A stretch of DNA of 49,844 bases, from the NCBI GenBank assembly GCA_011959205.1, contig BLLV01000282.1, positions 1 to 49,844 on the forward strand, written 5' to 3'. Below the pieces are notes generated by a model. That model searched no databases, was not told the DNA's origin, and worked only from the letters and a program-made list of their open reading frames with translations. The translations under genes and the position numbers were made by a program. This stretch comes from Bacteroidaceae bacterium (GTDB lineage: Bacteria; Bacteroidota; Bacteroidia; Bacteroidales; Bacteroidaceae). Positions 49,791 to 49,844 of the stretch are shown piece after piece; position 1 is the first letter of the stretch, and the number at the start of each line of letters is the position of its first letter.

Positions 49791-49844
49791 GCCTCTTTAG
49801 CTCAGTTGGCCAGAGCACGTGATTTGTAATCTCGGGGTCGTTGG
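49791..49844 (+). tRNA. tRNA-Thr (anticodon UGU), cut by the window edge
   Basis: The acceptor 5' strand is GCCTCTT, the D arm GCTC...GAGC, and the anticodon loop TTTGTAA gives TGT (UGU, threonine), with a CGTGA/TCTCG stem that has one T-T mismatch. The variable loop and the start of the T arm (GTTGG) follow; the window ends before the T loop and the 3' acceptor strand. Confidence 0.85.

Overview
The window looks like a chromosomal segment of a gut Bacteroidales species, most likely Bacteroides or Phocaeicola (the P. vulgatus/dorei group would fit). This rests on three SusC/SusD pairs with glycoside hydrolases, an ECF sigma/FecR pair feeding an STN-type SusC, methylmalonyl-CoA mutase as a split MutA/MutB, and many genes preceded by the Bacteroides -7 promoter element TAnnTTTG instead of a sigma70 -10 box. 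The species is an inference.

Layout. 1-2440 is a graveyard: a partial PD-(D/E)XK nuclease/transposase, an internally deleted ISAs1-type transposase, and a SusC tail joined to a SusD middle. 2454-14655 (minus strand) is a polysaccharide-utilisation locus (PUL 1): ECF sigma, FecR anti-sigma, STN-SusC, SusD, GH63 and GH2. Sigma has its own canonical promoter inside the end of the upstream ABC-F gene. 16443-18113 is an AspT/YidE-type transporter. 18401-22471 is mutA-mutB (succinyl-CoA/methylmalonyl-CoA, propionate route). 22472-23073 holds a palindromic repeat and a truncated outer-membrane receptor. 23074-24570 is a sensor-kinase-like protein lacking the phospho-acceptor histidine. 24689-26455 is an operon of a secreted unknown protein and an MscS channel. 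26661-30285 is etfB-etfA-acyl-CoA dehydrogenase. 30432-31901 is a PaaI-like thioesterase and a DUF2027/Smr protein; 31966-33183 is queA. 33260-37998 is PUL 2, with only SusC/SusD. 38198-38698 is a Nudix hydrolase.

The most unusual stretch is 38.7-40.0 kb. It holds two tandem 28-residue peptide genes with duplicated translation leaders, in a small unit with its own promoter and terminator. On the opposite strand is a lipoprotein carrying a C-terminal zinc ribbon, followed by a 49-residue peptide with a double-glycine-type leader and a Cys-containing core. None of the three small genes is recognised.

40021-49019 is PUL 3: SusC/SusD diverging from a GH109 and a GH20 enzyme, which suggests HexNAc-containing host glycans. 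A beta-carbonic anhydrase (49099-49638) and the start of tRNA-Thr(UGU) (49791 to the edge) close the window.

Working together: PUL 1 probably senses its own substrate through the STN-SusC/FecR/sigma relay. Its enzyme pair (candidate alpha-glucosidase plus beta-galactosidase) would suit a Glc-alpha-Gal-beta unit. PUL 3 would trim terminal alpha-GalNAc and beta-HexNAc. MutAB belongs to the propionate-forming end of sugar fermentation.
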